From assembly GCF_003711395.1 (NCBI RefSeq), contig NZ_PJRJ01000004.1:62001-126000 (forward strand): a stretch of DNA of 64,000 nucleotides, in the 5' to 3' direction. This DNA is from Acinetobacter sp. B51(2017) (lineage in GTDB: Bacteria > Pseudomonadota > Gammaproteobacteria > Pseudomonadales > Moraxellaceae). The position numbers and the translations under genes were made by a program. Below the pieces are notes generated by a model, which saw only the letters and a program-made list of their open reading frames with translations, did no database searches and was not told the origin of the DNA. Below are positions 37,785 to 48,374 of the stretch, piece by piece; positions within the stretch are counted from its first letter, which is position 1, and the number at the start of each line of letters is the position of its first letter.

Positions 37785-39269
37785 CTAGTTAAACCATGAT
37801 TCGCGCGCTTTCATAATGAGTTGACCCGCTTTCTCAGCACCTAAACCTTCGATATCTGCGATATCATCAGTAGCTTGGTCTGCCAAATCATCGACAGTGA
37901 CCACGCCACGAGCAGCAAGCGCGTAGGCAATCTCTTGTGTCATTCCTTCCATTGCTAGAAGTTCAGCACTTGGATCTTGGATATTTTCCTGTTGTTTCAG
38001 TGCGTCTGCTAAAGCTACTTCTTTAGCACGGCCTTGTAACATCTCAACTGTTGCAGCATCTAATTCGATTTCATCGAATGTTTCTGCTGGAACATATGCA
38101 ATTTCTTCTAACGAAGTGAAGCCCATTTCCACTAAAGCCATTGCTAGGTCTTCAGCAATATCAAGACGCGACACAAACATGTCTAGATATTGTTGTGCTT
38201 CATTTTGTTGACGTGCTTGGTACTCTGATTCAAGCATCATATCGAGTTTAAAGCCAGTTAATTCTGACGCTAAACGTACGTTCTGACCTTGTGAACCAAT
38301 GGCACGAGCAAGCTGATCGCTGGTTGCAAAGATGATATCTGCAGTTTTTGCATCTTCATCAATCACAATACTTGATACATCAGCAGGTTCTAAAGCACTT
38401 GCGATGTATTGCGCTGGATCATCTGACCATACCACAACATCAATACGTTCACCATTAAGTTCTTGTTGGACTGCTTGGATACGTGTACCACGCATACCAA
38501 TACAAGCACCTACAGGATCAATACGGTGATCGTTGGTTTTTACAGCGATTTTAGCACGAACGCCAGGTTGACGTGCAGCTGCTTTAATTTCGATGATTTC
38601 TTCAGAAATTTCTGGAATTTCTTTTTTCATCAGCGCAATCAGCATGTCAGGTTTAGCACGTGAAAGTTGTAACTGGGCGCCACGACCTTCGCGGTTGACG
38701 TTAAATAGAATCGCATTGACACGTTGTTTAGGACGCAAAATTTCTTTTGCAATCATTTCTTCACGTGCAAGATACGCTTCAGCGTTTTCGCCTAGATCAA
38801 TGATAAAACCATCTTTAGTTTGCTTTTTCACTTCACCGTAAATCAGCTCACCGACTTTAGATTCATAAGCATCAGCAATTAACGCGCGTTCTGCTTCACG
38901 AATTTTTTGCACGATCACTTGCTTGGCAATTTGCGCTGCAATACGACCGAAATCAATCGATTCAACCTCAAGCTCACGAATGTCACCAATTGACCATTTC
39001 GCAGGATCAACATCAGAGATCGCGTCTTGGCAAGCTGGCATTTCGTGATCTTCATCAGCCACGACTTCCCATTGACGGAAAGTACGGTAGTCACCCGTTT
39101 TACGATCAATTTCTACACGTAAACGTGCTTCTTCCGAGTGTGTGCCTTCGTAAAATTTCTTTTTCGTGGCAGCAACTAACGCTTGCTCCAGCGCTTCGAA
39201 AATTGCTTCACGAGGTACACCTTTTTCGTTACTAACCGTTTCTACTACGGTAAGAATTTCACGTGCCAT
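37785..39269 (-). CDS. nusA: Transcription termination/antitermination protein NusA
   Basis: NusA binds RNA polymerase and controls pausing, termination and antitermination. The 494-residue protein has the N-terminal polymerase-binding domain ([19 protein letters not shown]), an S1 domain (about 135-200), KH domains ([19 protein letters not shown] and [14 protein letters not shown]) and two C-terminal acidic repeats with helix-hairpin-helix character ([23 protein letters not shown]). It lies between rimP and infB as in most Gammaproteobacteria. Confidence 0.98.
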   Translation of the reverse strand: MAREILTVVETVSNEKGVPREAIFEALEQALVAATKKKFYEGTHSEEARLRVEIDRKTGDYRTFRQWEVVADEDHEMPACQDAISDVDPAKWSIGDIRELEVESIDFGRIAAQIAKQVIVQKIREAERALIADAYESKVGELIYGEVKKQTKDGFIIDLGENAEAYLAREEMIAKEILRPKQRVNAILFNVNREGRGAQLQLSRAKPDMLIALMKKEIPEISEEIIEIKAAARQPGVRAKIAVKTNDHRIDPVGACIGMRGTRIQAVQQELNGERIDVVVWSDDPAQYIASALEPADVSSIVIDEDAKTADIIFATSDQLARAIGSQGQNVRLASELTGFKLDMMLESEYQARQQNEAQQYLDMFVSRLDIAEDLAMALVEMGFTSLEEIAYVPAETFDEIELDAATVEMLQGRAKEVALADALKQQENIQDPSAELLAMEGMTQEIAYALAARGVVTVDDLADQATDDIADIEGLGAEKAGQLIMKARESWFN

Positions 39270-39300
39270 AAGTCACCTATTCGTTCAGATTCTTTCTAAA

Positions 39301-39825
39301 TTAGTCTTGGTAGACTAAATTTGCCTTATCAATATTGTGACTGTCGATATCCAACACTTGTTGTTTTTCAACTTCCACTTGAATCATTTCGTTTTCAAGA
39401 TCCACAGCAACAAGTTTTGCTTGGAACTTACGACGGTTATCTACAGCACTGATCAAGCGTAATGCCACTTGCTGACCTACATAAGCCGGCATTTGTTCTA
39501 ATTGGAAGAATGGACGATCCCAACCTGGTGAAGATACTTCTAATGAGTATTCACCTGAAATTGGATCATGCACGTCGAGCATTGCGCCAACTTGCTGTGT
39601 CACGCGAACACAATCTTGTACGCCAATACCACGACCTTGCTCTTCTTCACCATCTTCATTTAGAACTGGCGCTGCGTTTTGATCGATTTCTTTGTCAATA
39701 TAAATACGTAATAAAGAACGTTTCCCTTGTGGCAAAAATTCAATGCCCCACAGGTCAACACCACAAGCTTGCACAGCCGGAGCGATTAGGTCTTGGAGTG
39801 CTTGAGTTTTATTTGATAGCTTCAT
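39301..39825 (-). CDS. rimP: Ribosome maturation factor RimP
   Basis: RimP assists 30S maturation. The 174-residue product has the alpha/beta N-terminal domain ([20 protein letters not shown]), the [16 protein letters not shown] motif in the middle and an SH3-like C-terminal domain. It carries an acidic insert ([12 protein letters not shown], near 55-66). It is first of the nusA operon, with the initiator tRNA cluster about 210 bases upstream. Confidence 0.95.
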   Translation of the reverse strand: MKLSNKTQALQDLIAPAVQACGVDLWGIEFLPQGKRSLLRIYIDKEIDQNAAPVLNEDGEEEQGRGIGVQDCVRVTQQVGAMLDVHDPISGEYSLEVSSPGWDRPFFQLEQMPAYVGQQVALRLISAVDNRRKFQAKLVAVDLENEMIQVEVEKQQVLDIDSHNIDKANLVYQD

Positions 39826-39944
39826 TTACTCTCGTCAATTTTGTGCGATTCAATGGTCAGAACGACCATAAGATTGGACAGGACTATAATAGTAGTGAAA
39901 CATGACTATTTGACCAATTGATGTCGACACTACACGATAGCCAA

Positions 39945-39967
39945 TAAAAAAGGGCGTCAATCGCCCT
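39945..39967 (-). terminator. Second terminator downstream of the tRNA cluster
   Basis: The stem AGGGCG/CGCCCT with a TCAAT loop is followed on the minus strand by TTTTTTATT. It backs up the terminator at 40001-40028. Confidence 0.8.
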
Positions 39968-40000
39968 CATTATTACACAGAAAACAAATGTCCACTGTGC

Positions 40001-40028
40001 AAAAAGGCCCACCTTTTTGTGAGCCTTT
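40001..40028 (-). terminator. Terminator directly after the last initiator tRNA
   Basis: A ten-base arm (40003-40012) pairs with 40019-40028, with one G-U pair, and a T-run follows on the minus strand. It starts nine bases after the tRNA 3' end. Confidence 0.75.
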
Positions 40029-40036
40029 AGAAAACT

Positions 40037-40113
<77 letters not shown>

Positions 40114-40199
40114 TCAACGTGCAAAAATTATATCTGTATTACGGTTAATTTTCAATCTAAAAATTAATCGCACTAATTAAGTTCTGGCTTAATTAAAAG

Positions 40200-40276
<77 letters not shown>

Positions 40277-40347
40277 ACGACATATACAAATTATTTTCAT
40301 TTAACTTAAAGGCTAAATGCTTATTTAGTTTGCAAGCTAAATAAGAT

Positions 40348-40424
<77 letters not shown>

Positions 40425-40492
40425 ACTATATACAAAATTCTCTGATTTAACTTTAAGTTAGATTCTTATTTAGTTTGTATGCTAAATAAGAT

Positions 40493-40569
<77 letters not shown>

Positions 40570-40614
40570 TCAACAGATTTGCCGCTTACACCAACTTAAC
40601 TTCTGGATTAAAGT

Positions 40615-40699
40615 TGGTGCGGAAGGGGGGACTTGAACCCCCACGCCCGAAAGCACTACCACCTCAAGGTAGCGTGTCTACCAATTCCACCACCACCGC
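40615..40699 (-). tRNA. tRNA-Leu (GAG)
   Basis: The 85-base type II tRNA has an encoded CCA, anticodon GAG in the loop CTTGAGG, a variable arm (TGCTTTCGGGCG) and the GGTTCAAGTCC T-arm. Pair 5-68 of the acceptor is a U-U mismatch, the rest pairs. It lies between secG and the initiator tRNAs, 41 bases after secG. Confidence 0.95.
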
Positions 40700-40740
40700 A
40701 GCAGCCCGCATTCTAATCCTTCCTTTACAAAAAGGGAAGC

Positions 40741-41070
40741 TTATTCTGCGCTTTTTGGCACAACTGGTGAAGTTTCAGACAATGTAGCTGGTGCAGTTTG
40801 TGTGCTTGGTACTGATTTTAAGCTATATGAGTCATTACTTTGATTCTTAGCAAAGATCGCCAAAGTCAAACTGGTGACAAAAAATAGCGCAGTTAAAATT
40901 GCAGTTAAGCGACTTAAAAAATTACCCGAACCCGAAGCACCAAACACTGTTGCTGCACCGCCACCACCAAAGGAAGCGCCAGCATCCGCACCCTTACCGT
41001 GCTGTACTAAAATTAATACGATCATTAACAAGGCTAAGATAATATGTACGACCAGCACAAAAGTTTGCAT
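40741..41070 (-). CDS. secG: Protein translocase subunit SecG
   Basis: SecG is a small SecYEG partner that helps preprotein export. The 109-residue protein has a first membrane helix (VLVVHIILALLMIVLILVQ), the hallmark cytosolic loop HGKGADAGASFGGGGAATVFG and a second helix (LTAILTALFFVTSLTLAIF), followed by a Ser/Pro/Thr-rich tail. It follows tpiA by 13 bases and precedes tRNA-Leu, the usual order in this lineage; the tRNAs may be cut from the same transcript. Confidence 0.97.
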   Translation of the reverse strand: MQTFVLVVHIILALLMIVLILVQHGKGADAGASFGGGGAATVFGASGSGNFLSRLTAILTALFFVTSLTLAIFAKNQSNDSYSLKSVPSTQTAPATLSETSPVVPKSAE

Positions 41071-41083
41071 GCTGTACTCCTAA

Positions 41084-41875
41084 TTATTGTGTATTGGCAA
41101 ATGCTAAAGCAATCTGATGGAAAGATTGGGCATTGAGTGATGCACCGCCAACAAGTGCACCATTAATATCAGGACAGGCCGCTAACTCTACTGCATTTTC
41201 AGCTTTTACACTACCACCATACAAAATAGCCATGCTCGCGCCATAGCTGGTGATTTGCTTTAAGCCTTCACGAATTTTTGCATGCATCGCTTGCGCATCT
41301 TCAGGAGAAGCTGTTTTACCTGTACCAATCGCCCAAATTGGCTCATAAGCCACAATAATATTGGCCCACTGTTCAGCAGCAACCACGCCAGCAATATCAC
41401 AAATTTGTTGCAATACCACTGCTTCTGCTTGACCCGCTTCACGCTGTTCTAAACTTTCACCTACGCAGTAAATCACTTTTAGACCAGCATTTAAGGCATT
41501 TTGTACTTTAGCGTTTAAGCTGTCGCGGTTATCCGCAAAAATCTCACGGCGTTCTGAGTGGCCAATCAACACATAGCCAATACCAGCATCCAGCAAAAGT
41601 TCAGCACTGACCTCACCCGTATAAGCACCCGTACCCGCAATACGCGATACGTCTTGTGCTACGCTATACACTGGGCGCACCGCATCAGACAATTGTGCTT
41701 GCACAGTGCTTAAAGCCAACATCGTTGGCGCAATTCCTAAATGACACTTTTCTTCTGCAATACCATGATCTTGCAATAATTGTTTAAATTCATTCAGCAA
41801 TTGCTGTGCTTGTGCCTGCACTGGATTCATTTTCCAGTTGCCTATAACCCAAGGGGTAATGGTCGAAGCCGACAT
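41084..41875 (-). CDS. tpiA: Triosephosphate isomerase
   Basis: This is the TIM-barrel enzyme interconverting dihydroxyacetone phosphate and glyceraldehyde 3-phosphate. The 263-residue protein shows the NWKMN substrate lysine, GHSERRE with the catalytic His, [15 protein letters not shown] with the catalytic Glu and phosphate loop, and [10 protein letters not shown]. It heads tpiA-secG on the minus strand and diverges from pilB. Confidence 0.97.
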   Translation of the reverse strand: MSASTITPWVIGNWKMNPVQAQAQQLLNEFKQLLQDHGIAEEKCHLGIAPTMLALSTVQAQLSDAVRPVYSVAQDVSRIAGTGAYTGEVSAELLLDAGIGYVLIGHSERREIFADNRDSLNAKVQNALNAGLKVIYCVGESLEQREAGQAEAVVLQQICDIAGVVAAEQWANIIVAYEPIWAIGTGKTASPEDAQAMHAKIREGLKQITSYGASMAILYGGSVKAENAVELAACPDINGALVGGASLNAQSFHQIALAFANTQ

Positions 41876-42153
41876 AAATGACCTATAAAAAACAATTCAT
41901 AAAAACGCGCATATTCTACACGGAATTGTAAATTTTTAAGCATACTTTCTTGTATTGCATGAATTTACAAATTCAACTTCGCTTGATCTTGGTAGCTTAA
42001 ATATTGAAAAAGCATAGATTTAATTCTAACTCGTTCAATTTTTACTCCATATTTAAGGCAAACACCACACTTTGAGATATAGTATTTTCACGCAACAAAA
42101 GTATAATTTTGTTATACGTATTATAAACAATTTATGTTGAGGACGATTGGGGC

Positions 42154-43857
42154 ATGTCATTTACACACGGGGCGCCGAAATTCACAGGCTTTATTCGACG
42201 CTTGGTCGACGACGGCGTCATTAGCGCTGAAGCAATGCAACAGGCGATCTTAAGTGCCAAGAAAACTGAACAAGATATTGTCCCTTTTTTAATTGATCAT
42301 TTAAATATCCCGCCTTACGCCATTGCAGAAAAAATCTCCCAAGAATTTGGTGAGCCATTATTTGATTTAAATGCCTACGACTCGTCTAACTTAATCACTG
42401 ACTTAATTGAAGATAAGTTAATTTTAAAATACCGTGTCTTACCCATTTATCAACGTGGGCATTTGCTGTATTTAGCGACCAGTAACCCAACCAATATTGA
42501 TGCTTTAGATGCGATTCGTTTTAACAGCAAAAAGAATGTTGAACTGGTGATTGTCGAACATGACAAACTTGAAAAAGCCATTGAAGCCAATTTTGCCGAA
42601 GACACCACTTTTAATTTTGACGAAGACTTAGATTTAGACTTACAAGCTGACCCAGAACCGCATCATGATCATGATGAACCAACGGCAGAAGATGAAGCCC
42701 CTATTGTTAAATATATCAATAAGTTATTAATTGACGCTATTCGTATGGGTGCATCAGATTTGCATTTTGAACCTTATGAAAAGGTTTATCGTGTGCGCTA
42801 TCGTATTGATGGGGTATTACGTCAAATTGCCACCCCACCGTTGCAATTAGCCACCCGTTTATCGGCACGTTTAAAAGTCATGTCACAAATGGACATTTCA
42901 GAAAAGCGTGTGCCGCAAGATGGACGTATTAAGCTTAAAATTTCTAAAAACAAAGCCATTGATTTTCGTGTTAACTCCCTGCCCACACTCTTCGGTGAAA
43001 AAATCGTGCTGCGTATTTTAGATCCATCCAGTGCCATGCTCGGTATTGATGCTTTGGGTTATGAGCCTGATCAAAAAGCTTTGTTTATGGAAGCCTTGGA
43101 CAAACCGCAAGGCATGTTACTGATTACAGGGCCAACAGGTTCGGGTAAAACCGTATCACTATATACAGGTTTAAATATTTTAAACCGCGAAGATACCAAC
43201 ATTTCCACTGCCGAAGATCCTGTGGAGATTAACTTAGAAGGGATTAATCAGGTCAACGTCAATCCCAAGGTCGGCTTAACCTTTGCGGTAGCGCTACGTT
43301 CATTCTTACGTCAAGATCCAGATATTGTCATGGTGGGTGAGATTCGAGATTTAGAAACAGCAGAAATTGCTATTAAAGCCGCGCAAACGGGTCATATGGT
43401 GATGTCAACGCTGCATACCAACAGTGCACCAGAGACCTTAACCCGTTTACGCAATATGGGTGTACCTTCATTTAATATTGCCACTTCGGTTAACTTAGTC
43501 ATTGCACAGCGTTTAGCACGTCGTTTATGTAAACAATGTAAAGCGCCGATTGAGATTCCAAAAAACAGCCTACTTGAAATGGGCTTTAGCGAAGAAGATT
43601 TACAACAAGAGTTTCAAATTTATCAGCCTGTGGGCTGTAGTGAATGTCGTGAAGGCTACAAAGGGCGTGTCGGGATTTATGAAGTAATGAAAATTACGCC
43701 TGAAATTTCTAAGTTAATTATGGAAGATGCCAATTCCATTGAAATTTCCAAGCAATCACAAGCATTGGGGTTTAGTAACCTGCGTCGTTCAGGCTTACTT
43801 AAAGTGATGCAAGGCGTCACTTCTTTACAAGAAGTGAACCGCGTAACCAGCGAATAG
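42154..43857 (+). CDS. pilB: Type IV pilus assembly ATPase PilB
   Basis: PilB is the cytoplasmic hexameric ATPase that powers pilus extension, needed for twitching and natural transformation. The 567-residue protein has an N-terminal GspE-II domain (about 20-150), Walker A GPTGSGKTVSLYT, the Asp box around AEDPVEI, Walker B MVGEIRDLETAE, the His box MSTLHTNSAPET and the zinc-binding cysteines CKQC and CSEC. A short acidic linker with His-Asp repeats lies near 165-180. AGGA lies about 12 bases upstream of the start. It heads pilB-pilC-pilD-coaE. Confidence 0.96.
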   Translation: MSFTHGAPKFTGFIRRLVDDGVISAEAMQQAILSAKKTEQDIVPFLIDHLNIPPYAIAEKISQEFGEPLFDLNAYDSSNLITDLIEDKLILKYRVLPIYQRGHLLYLATSNPTNIDALDAIRFNSKKNVELVIVEHDKLEKAIEANFAEDTTFNFDEDLDLDLQADPEPHHDHDEPTAEDEAPIVKYINKLLIDAIRMGASDLHFEPYEKVYRVRYRIDGVLRQIATPPLQLATRLSARLKVMSQMDISEKRVPQDGRIKLKISKNKAIDFRVNSLPTLFGEKIVLRILDPSSAMLGIDALGYEPDQKALFMEALDKPQGMLLITGPTGSGKTVSLYTGLNILNREDTNISTAEDPVEINLEGINQVNVNPKVGLTFAVALRSFLRQDPDIVMVGEIRDLETAEIAIKAAQTGHMVMSTLHTNSAPETLTRLRNMGVPSFNIATSVNLVIAQRLARRLCKQCKAPIEIPKNSLLEMGFSEEDLQQEFQIYQPVGCSECREGYKGRVGIYEVMKITPEISKLIMEDANSIEISKQSQALGFSNLRRSGLLKVMQGVTSLQEVNRVTSE

Positions 43858-43886
43858 ACCAAGTATTTAAAATAAGGATAACTTGC

Positions 43887-45113
43887 ATGGCTGTCAAAAA
43901 AGCACAGATGATGCCAACTTTCATCTACGATGGTGTTGATCGTAAGGGGATAAAGATTAAGGGGGAAATTCCAGCACGGAATATGGCTTTAGCTAAAGTC
44001 ACCCTCCGTAAGCAAGGGATTACCATTAAGACCATTCGAGAAAAGAAAAAAAATATTCTTGAAGCGTTTACCAAAAAACGGGTCACCACTCTAGATATCA
44101 CCATCTTTACCCGTCAGCTTGCTACCATGATGAAAGCGGGTGTGCCTTTGGTACAAAGCTTTGAAATTGTGGCAGAAGGTTTAGACAACCCTGCCATGCG
44201 TGAAGTGGTGCTGGGCATTAAAGGTGAAGTCGAAGGTGGTAATACCTTTGCTGGCGCTCTGCGTAAATATCCACAGCATTTTGACAAGTTATTCTGCTCA
44301 TTAGTGGAATCAGGTGAACAATCTGGTGCGCTTGAAACCATGCTAGACCGTGTCGCGGTCTATAAAGAAAAGAGCGAGTTACTCAAGCAAAAAATCAAAA
44401 AAGCCATGAAATATCCAGCCACCGTGATTGTAGTGGCGGTGATTGTCACTATTATTTTGATGGTCAAAGTGGTACCTGTCTTCCAAGACCTGTTTAGCTC
44501 CTTTGGTGCTGACTTACCTGCCTTTACGCAAATGGTAGTGAATATGTCAAACTGGATGCAAAGCTACTGGTTTATTTTAATTATAGGTGTTGCTATTGCG
44601 ATTGCTTTGATTTTAGAAGCGAAAAAACGCAGTAAAAAATTCCGCGATGCGCTCGACAAAGCCGCTCTCAAACTGCCGATTTTTGGTGATCTAATTTATA
44701 AAGCCATTATCGCGCGTTATAGCCGCACCTTAGCCACGACCTTTGCTGCCGGTGTACCCCTCATTGATGCACTAGAGTCAACTGCGGGTGCAACCAACAA
44801 CGTGGTTTATGAAGAAGCTGTACTCAAAATCCGTGATGACGTCGCTACAGGTCAACAATTACAGTTTGCCATGCGTGCGACCAATAAATTCCCTTCAATG
44901 GCGATTCAAATGGTCTCAATTGGCGAAGAATCAGGTGCCTTAGATGCCATGCTCGATAAAGTTGCAACCCATTATGAAAACGAAGTCGATAACGCGGTAG
45001 ATGGCTTAACCTCTATGATGGAGCCACTGATTATGGCAATTTTAGGTGTACTCGTAGGTGGTTTAGTCATTGCCATGTACCTGCCAATCTTCCAAATGGG
45101 TTCTGTGGTCTAA
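43887..45113 (+). CDS. pilC: Type IV pilus inner-membrane platform protein PilC
   Basis: PilC is the inner-membrane platform on which PilB acts. The 408 residues contain two GspF domains (about 75-195 and 280-400), each followed by membrane helices, with FTRQLATMMKAGVPLVQ in the first and YSRTLATTFAAGVPLIDALE in the second. AAGGA precedes the ATG. Its stop overlaps the pilD start by one base (TAATG). Confidence 0.96.
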   Translation: MAVKKAQMMPTFIYDGVDRKGIKIKGEIPARNMALAKVTLRKQGITIKTIREKKKNILEAFTKKRVTTLDITIFTRQLATMMKAGVPLVQSFEIVAEGLDNPAMREVVLGIKGEVEGGNTFAGALRKYPQHFDKLFCSLVESGEQSGALETMLDRVAVYKEKSELLKQKIKKAMKYPATVIVVAVIVTIILMVKVVPVFQDLFSSFGADLPAFTQMVVNMSNWMQSYWFILIIGVAIAIALILEAKKRSKKFRDALDKAALKLPIFGDLIYKAIIARYSRTLATTFAAGVPLIDALESTAGATNNVVYEEAVLKIRDDVATGQQLQFAMRATNKFPSMAIQMVSIGEESGALDAMLDKVATHYENEVDNAVDGLTSMMEPLIMAILGVLVGGLVIAMYLPIFQMGSVV

Positions 45114-45970
45114 TGCAAGACATTGTGTATTTTTTAAGCAACAACCCAACTGCGCTGTATATCGTGGTTGGACTCTTCAGCCTGTGTATTGGTAGTTTCT
45201 TAAATGTGGTGATTTATCGCACCCCAAAAATGATGCAGCAAGAATGGCACAATGAATGCCAAATGTTGTTGCATCCTGAACAGCCCATCATCGATGACAG
45301 CAAGTTTAGCTTAAGCCAACCGGCTTCCACTTGCCCAAAATGTAAAACCGCGATTCGTTGGTATCAAAATATTCCGCTGCTGAGTTGGCTTGTACTGCGC
45401 GGCAAATGCGGTAATTGCCAAAACCCAATTAGCATGCGTTATCCGCTGATTGAATTGCTGACCGCAGCCTGCGCTTTGGTTGTGGTGGCAGTGTTGGGGC
45501 CAACTGTACAGATGTTATTTGGTTTAGTACTGACTTATATTTTAATCGCGTTAACCTTTATTGATTTTGATACCCAATTGTTACCAGATCGCTATACTCT
45601 GCCTCTGGCGGCTTTAGGTTTAATCGTCAACAGTTATGCGCTGTATACTACGCCCACACAAGCCATTTGGGGTTATGTGATTGGTTTCTTATGCTTATGG
45701 AGCGTATATTACCTCTTTAAACTCGTGACTGGCAAAGAAGGCATGGGTTATGGTGACTTTAAATTACTCGCTGCCCTAGGCGCTTGGATGGGCCCTTTAA
45801 TGCTGCCGTTGATTGTGTTACTTTCATCCGTAGTCGGTGCGATTATTGGGATTATTTTACTCAAAGTACGCCAAGAAAATCAGGCGTTTGCCTTTGGTCC
45901 TTATATTGCAATTGCTGGCTGGATTGCCTTTTTATGGGGCGACCAAATCATGCAAGTTTACTTAGGTTAA
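45113..45970 (+). CDS. pilD: Prepilin peptidase / N-methyltransferase PilD
   Basis: PilD cuts the leader of type IV prepilins and methylates the new N-terminus. The 285-residue membrane protein has the CPKC and CGNC cysteine pairs of the methyltransferase domain and the two aspartates of the aspartyl protease in FIDFDTQLLPD and GMGYGDFKLL (GxGD). It has about eight membrane helices. It also processes type II secretion pseudopilins in related species. It is coupled to pilC and followed by coaE after 10 bases. Confidence 0.96.
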   Translation: MQDIVYFLSNNPTALYIVVGLFSLCIGSFLNVVIYRTPKMMQQEWHNECQMLLHPEQPIIDDSKFSLSQPASTCPKCKTAIRWYQNIPLLSWLVLRGKCGNCQNPISMRYPLIELLTAACALVVVAVLGPTVQMLFGLVLTYILIALTFIDFDTQLLPDRYTLPLAALGLIVNSYALYTTPTQAIWGYVIGFLCLWSVYYLFKLVTGKEGMGYGDFKLLAALGAWMGPLMLPLIVLLSSVVGAIIGIILLKVRQENQAFAFGPYIAIAGWIAFLWGDQIMQVYLG

Positions 45971-45980
45971 GGATCGCCTT

Positions 45981-46580
45981 ATGCGTTTGATTGTGGGTTT
46001 AACAGGAGGCATTGGCAGCGGAAAATCTGCAGCAAGTCAATGGTTTGAGCAACAAGGCATTTGTGTGGTTGATGCTGATATCGTAGCGCGTGAAGTAGTC
46101 GAAGCTGGTTCACCGGTGTTAGCACAATTGGTCGCTGCGTTTGGCGATTGGGTGTTACTGGATAATGGCGAGTTAAATCGTCGTGCTTTGCGTGAACATG
46201 TATTTCAAGATAATGCTGCACGGCAAACCTTAAACAGCATTACTCATCCTGCAATTCGTCAATCGATTATTCAGCAGCTTGAACAAGCCACCAGTCCTTA
46301 TGTGATTTTGGTATCGCCTCTTTTATTTGAAAGTCAGCAAAACCAACTTACCTCACGCACACTATTAATTGATGCCAGTGTTGAGCTACAAATTGCCCGT
46401 GCCTCACAGCGTGATGGACAAAGCCTCGAACAAATTCAAAGCATTATTGCTGCGCAAATGTCGCGTGAGCAAAAGCAAAATTTAGCTGATGATATTGTAT
46501 TAAATGATGGTGAGCTTGCACATCTCTATACCAAACTTCGCCCCTTACATTTACATTATTTAGCCTTAAGCGAACAATAA
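45981..46580 (+). CDS. coaE: Dephospho-CoA kinase
   Basis: CoaE phosphorylates dephospho-CoA in the last step of coenzyme A synthesis. The 199-residue protein starts with VGLTGGIGSGKSAAS (P-loop), then VVDADIVAREVVE, and contains THPAIR and the lid DASVELQIARASQRDGQS. It follows pilD, the conserved pilBCD-coaE order, and ends at a strong terminator. Confidence 0.96.
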   Translation: MRLIVGLTGGIGSGKSAASQWFEQQGICVVDADIVAREVVEAGSPVLAQLVAAFGDWVLLDNGELNRRALREHVFQDNAARQTLNSITHPAIRQSIIQQLEQATSPYVILVSPLLFESQQNQLTSRTLLIDASVELQIARASQRDGQSLEQIQSIIAAQMSREQKQNLADDIVLNDGELAHLYTKLRPLHLHYLALSEQ

Positions 46581-46608
46581 AAAAAGCAGTCTTAAGACTG
46601 CTTTTTTT
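46581..46608. terminator. Bidirectional terminator between coaE and the EamA gene
   Basis: A perfect 26-base palindrome containing AAGCAGTCTTAAGACTGCTT, with A and T runs on its flanks, overlaps the 3' end of the minus-strand gene. Confidence 0.92.
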
Positions 46609-47506
46609 CTGCCAATTTAGCGGCTAAAGGATCTTTACGCCCCATCCAACGCCATGGTTGCAAAGCACCAATCGCCATTCCCACCAAACCACAAATAATG
46701 GCCATACTGAGCGGTTCATCGAGTAAGGGTACCGCCAAAATAGCCGCCATAAATGGCGCAAGGGTCACAATACTGCCCGCCTTAAATGCCCCTAAACGTT
46801 TAATGGCTTCAACATAGGTCAGTGTGGCAATAATCACCACAAACACCCCATGGAAAATCGTTTGTAGCAGCAGTTGTATCGGTTCTGGTTCACTTAAATT
46901 TTTTGGTAAAAACACTAAGTAAATTGGGATGTAAACAATGGCTGACCAAATCGCCACACTAGCCATCGAATGCCAAGCCGACAGTTTCCATTGTCTAAGC
47001 AATACACTAAAAGTCCCCCACAACAAAGCGCTGCTAAAAAACAGTAAATCGCCAAAACCAAAGGCAACGCCTGTTTCTTGGTACATCAGATAGCTCATAC
47101 TGCCAATTGCCAGCAGCATAATCAGCACACTAATCCAAGTACTTTTATCAAACGGCGCTTTATATAACAGCCATGCCATCAGCGCAGTACATAGCGGAAT
47201 GCAGCCATTTAAGAAAATTGCAGCATGTGCCGCAGGGACATAATGAAAGGCTGTATAGCAAATTAGGCAATACCCTAAGCCACCAATCATGGCTAAAGTA
47301 AAGGCACGTCGATTCCATAAAAAAGCAGTGTCTTTTTTATAGATTAAAATTGGCATTAAAATCATAAAGGCCAAAGCAAAACGCAGTGCAGTAATATCCC
47401 AAGCACTAATTTGCCAATTGGCACTGAGGCGGGCTGTGAGGGTAAAGCCGCCCCAGATACACATGGTAATCAGAACAAATAAATAACCTTGGTATCTGGG
47501 TGACAT
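46592..47506 (-). CDS. EamA/DMT-family permease
   Basis: The 304-residue protein has about ten membrane helices in two EamA repeats, starting YLFVLITMCIWGGFTLTARL and with ALRFALAFMILMPILIY, typical of drug/metabolite transporters of the inner membrane. Basic residues close the C-terminus (GRKDPLAAKLAEKKQS). It begins two bases after the rlmB stop, so the two are probably co-transcribed. Substrate cannot be told from sequence. Confidence 0.88.
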   Translation of the reverse strand: MSPRYQGYLFVLITMCIWGGFTLTARLSANWQISAWDITALRFALAFMILMPILIYKKDTAFLWNRRAFTLAMIGGLGYCLICYTAFHYVPAAHAAIFLNGCIPLCTALMAWLLYKAPFDKSTWISVLIMLLAIGSMSYLMYQETGVAFGFGDLLFFSSALLWGTFSVLLRQWKLSAWHSMASVAIWSAIVYIPIYLVFLPKNLSEPEPIQLLLQTIFHGVFVVIIATLTYVEAIKRLGAFKAGSIVTLAPFMAAILAVPLLDEPLSMAIICGLVGMAIGALQPWRWMGRKDPLAAKLAEKKQS

Positions 47507-47508
47507 GC

Positions 47509-48261
47509 TTATTTTCCGTTACGTTGACGACACGCTTCGTATAACGCCATACCTGTCGCTACACTGACGTTTAAGCTTTGTAAGTTGCCGGCCATTGGAA
47601 TGTACACCGTTTGGTCACATTGGCTTTGAGTGATTGGACGTAGACCTGTATCTTCTGCTCCCATCACCACACAAACGCCTGTGCCGGTAAAGTCAAACTC
47701 ATGAATTGGCAAGGCTTTTTCATCCAACATAGTACCCACCACTTGCACATTAAATTCATCTTTAATGTTGCCTAAAGTACGCGCTAAGTTAGTCACTTGA
47801 ATAAATTTGACTTTTTCGGCACCACCTGCAGCAATTTTACGTGCTGTAGGCGTTAAGCTTGCCGAACGATCGCGCGGTACAATCACTGCTTCTGCACCCA
47901 TCGCCGCTGCGGTACGAATGCATGCACCTAAGTTATGCGGATCAGTCACTTGGTCTAAAGCCAATAACAAGGCCTTTGGATTATTTTTGAGTAATGCATC
48001 TAAATCTTGTTCATTTAAAGTGGGATGCGGACGTACTGCTGCCACCACACCTTGATGGAAGGGTTGACCCGCCATTTTTTCTAATTTGTCGCGGCTCGCT
48101 TGCTGTACGCTAATGCCAAACGGTTCTGCAAGAGCCAAAATATTCTTTAAGCGCTGATCATCACGACCTTTTAAGGTAAACAGATTCAAAACGCGCTCAG
48201 GCTCAAGCTCTAACAATGACTCCACAGAGTGAACGCCATAAAAATATTCTAATTTAGCCAT
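47509..48261 (-). CDS. rlmB: 23S rRNA (guanosine(2251)-2'-O)-methyltransferase RlmB
   Basis: RlmB methylates the ribose of G2251 in the peptidyl-transferase centre. The 250-residue SPOUT enzyme has an N-terminal substrate domain (YFYGVHSVESLLE) and the SpoU motifs LDQVTDPHNLGACIRTA, GAEDTGLRPI and SLNVSVATGMALYEA. The frame is open upstream to a TTG at 48273, but GAGGT stands six bases before the ATG at 48261. Confidence 0.95.
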   Translation of the reverse strand: MAKLEYFYGVHSVESLLELEPERVLNLFTLKGRDDQRLKNILALAEPFGISVQQASRDKLEKMAGQPFHQGVVAAVRPHPTLNEQDLDALLKNNPKALLLALDQVTDPHNLGACIRTAAAMGAEAVIVPRDRSASLTPTARKIAAGGAEKVKFIQVTNLARTLGNIKDEFNVQVVGTMLDEKALPIHEFDFTGTGVCVVMGAEDTGLRPITQSQCDQTVYIPMAGNLQSLNVSVATGMALYEACRQRNGK

Positions 48262-48293
48262 GAACGACCTCAAGATTTAACTGTGACAATGCC

Positions 48294-48332
48294 AAAAACA
48301 AAAAATCCTGCAAAGTACACCTTACAGGATTT
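48294..48332 (-). terminator. Terminator after ppnP
   Basis: The stem AAATCCTG/CAGGATTT (48303-48310 with 48325-48332) is followed on the minus strand by TTTTTTGTTTTT. Confidence 0.8.
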
Positions 48333-48374
48333 GAACAACTACAGTTTAACTGATTCACTGTAAAATTGCTTGAA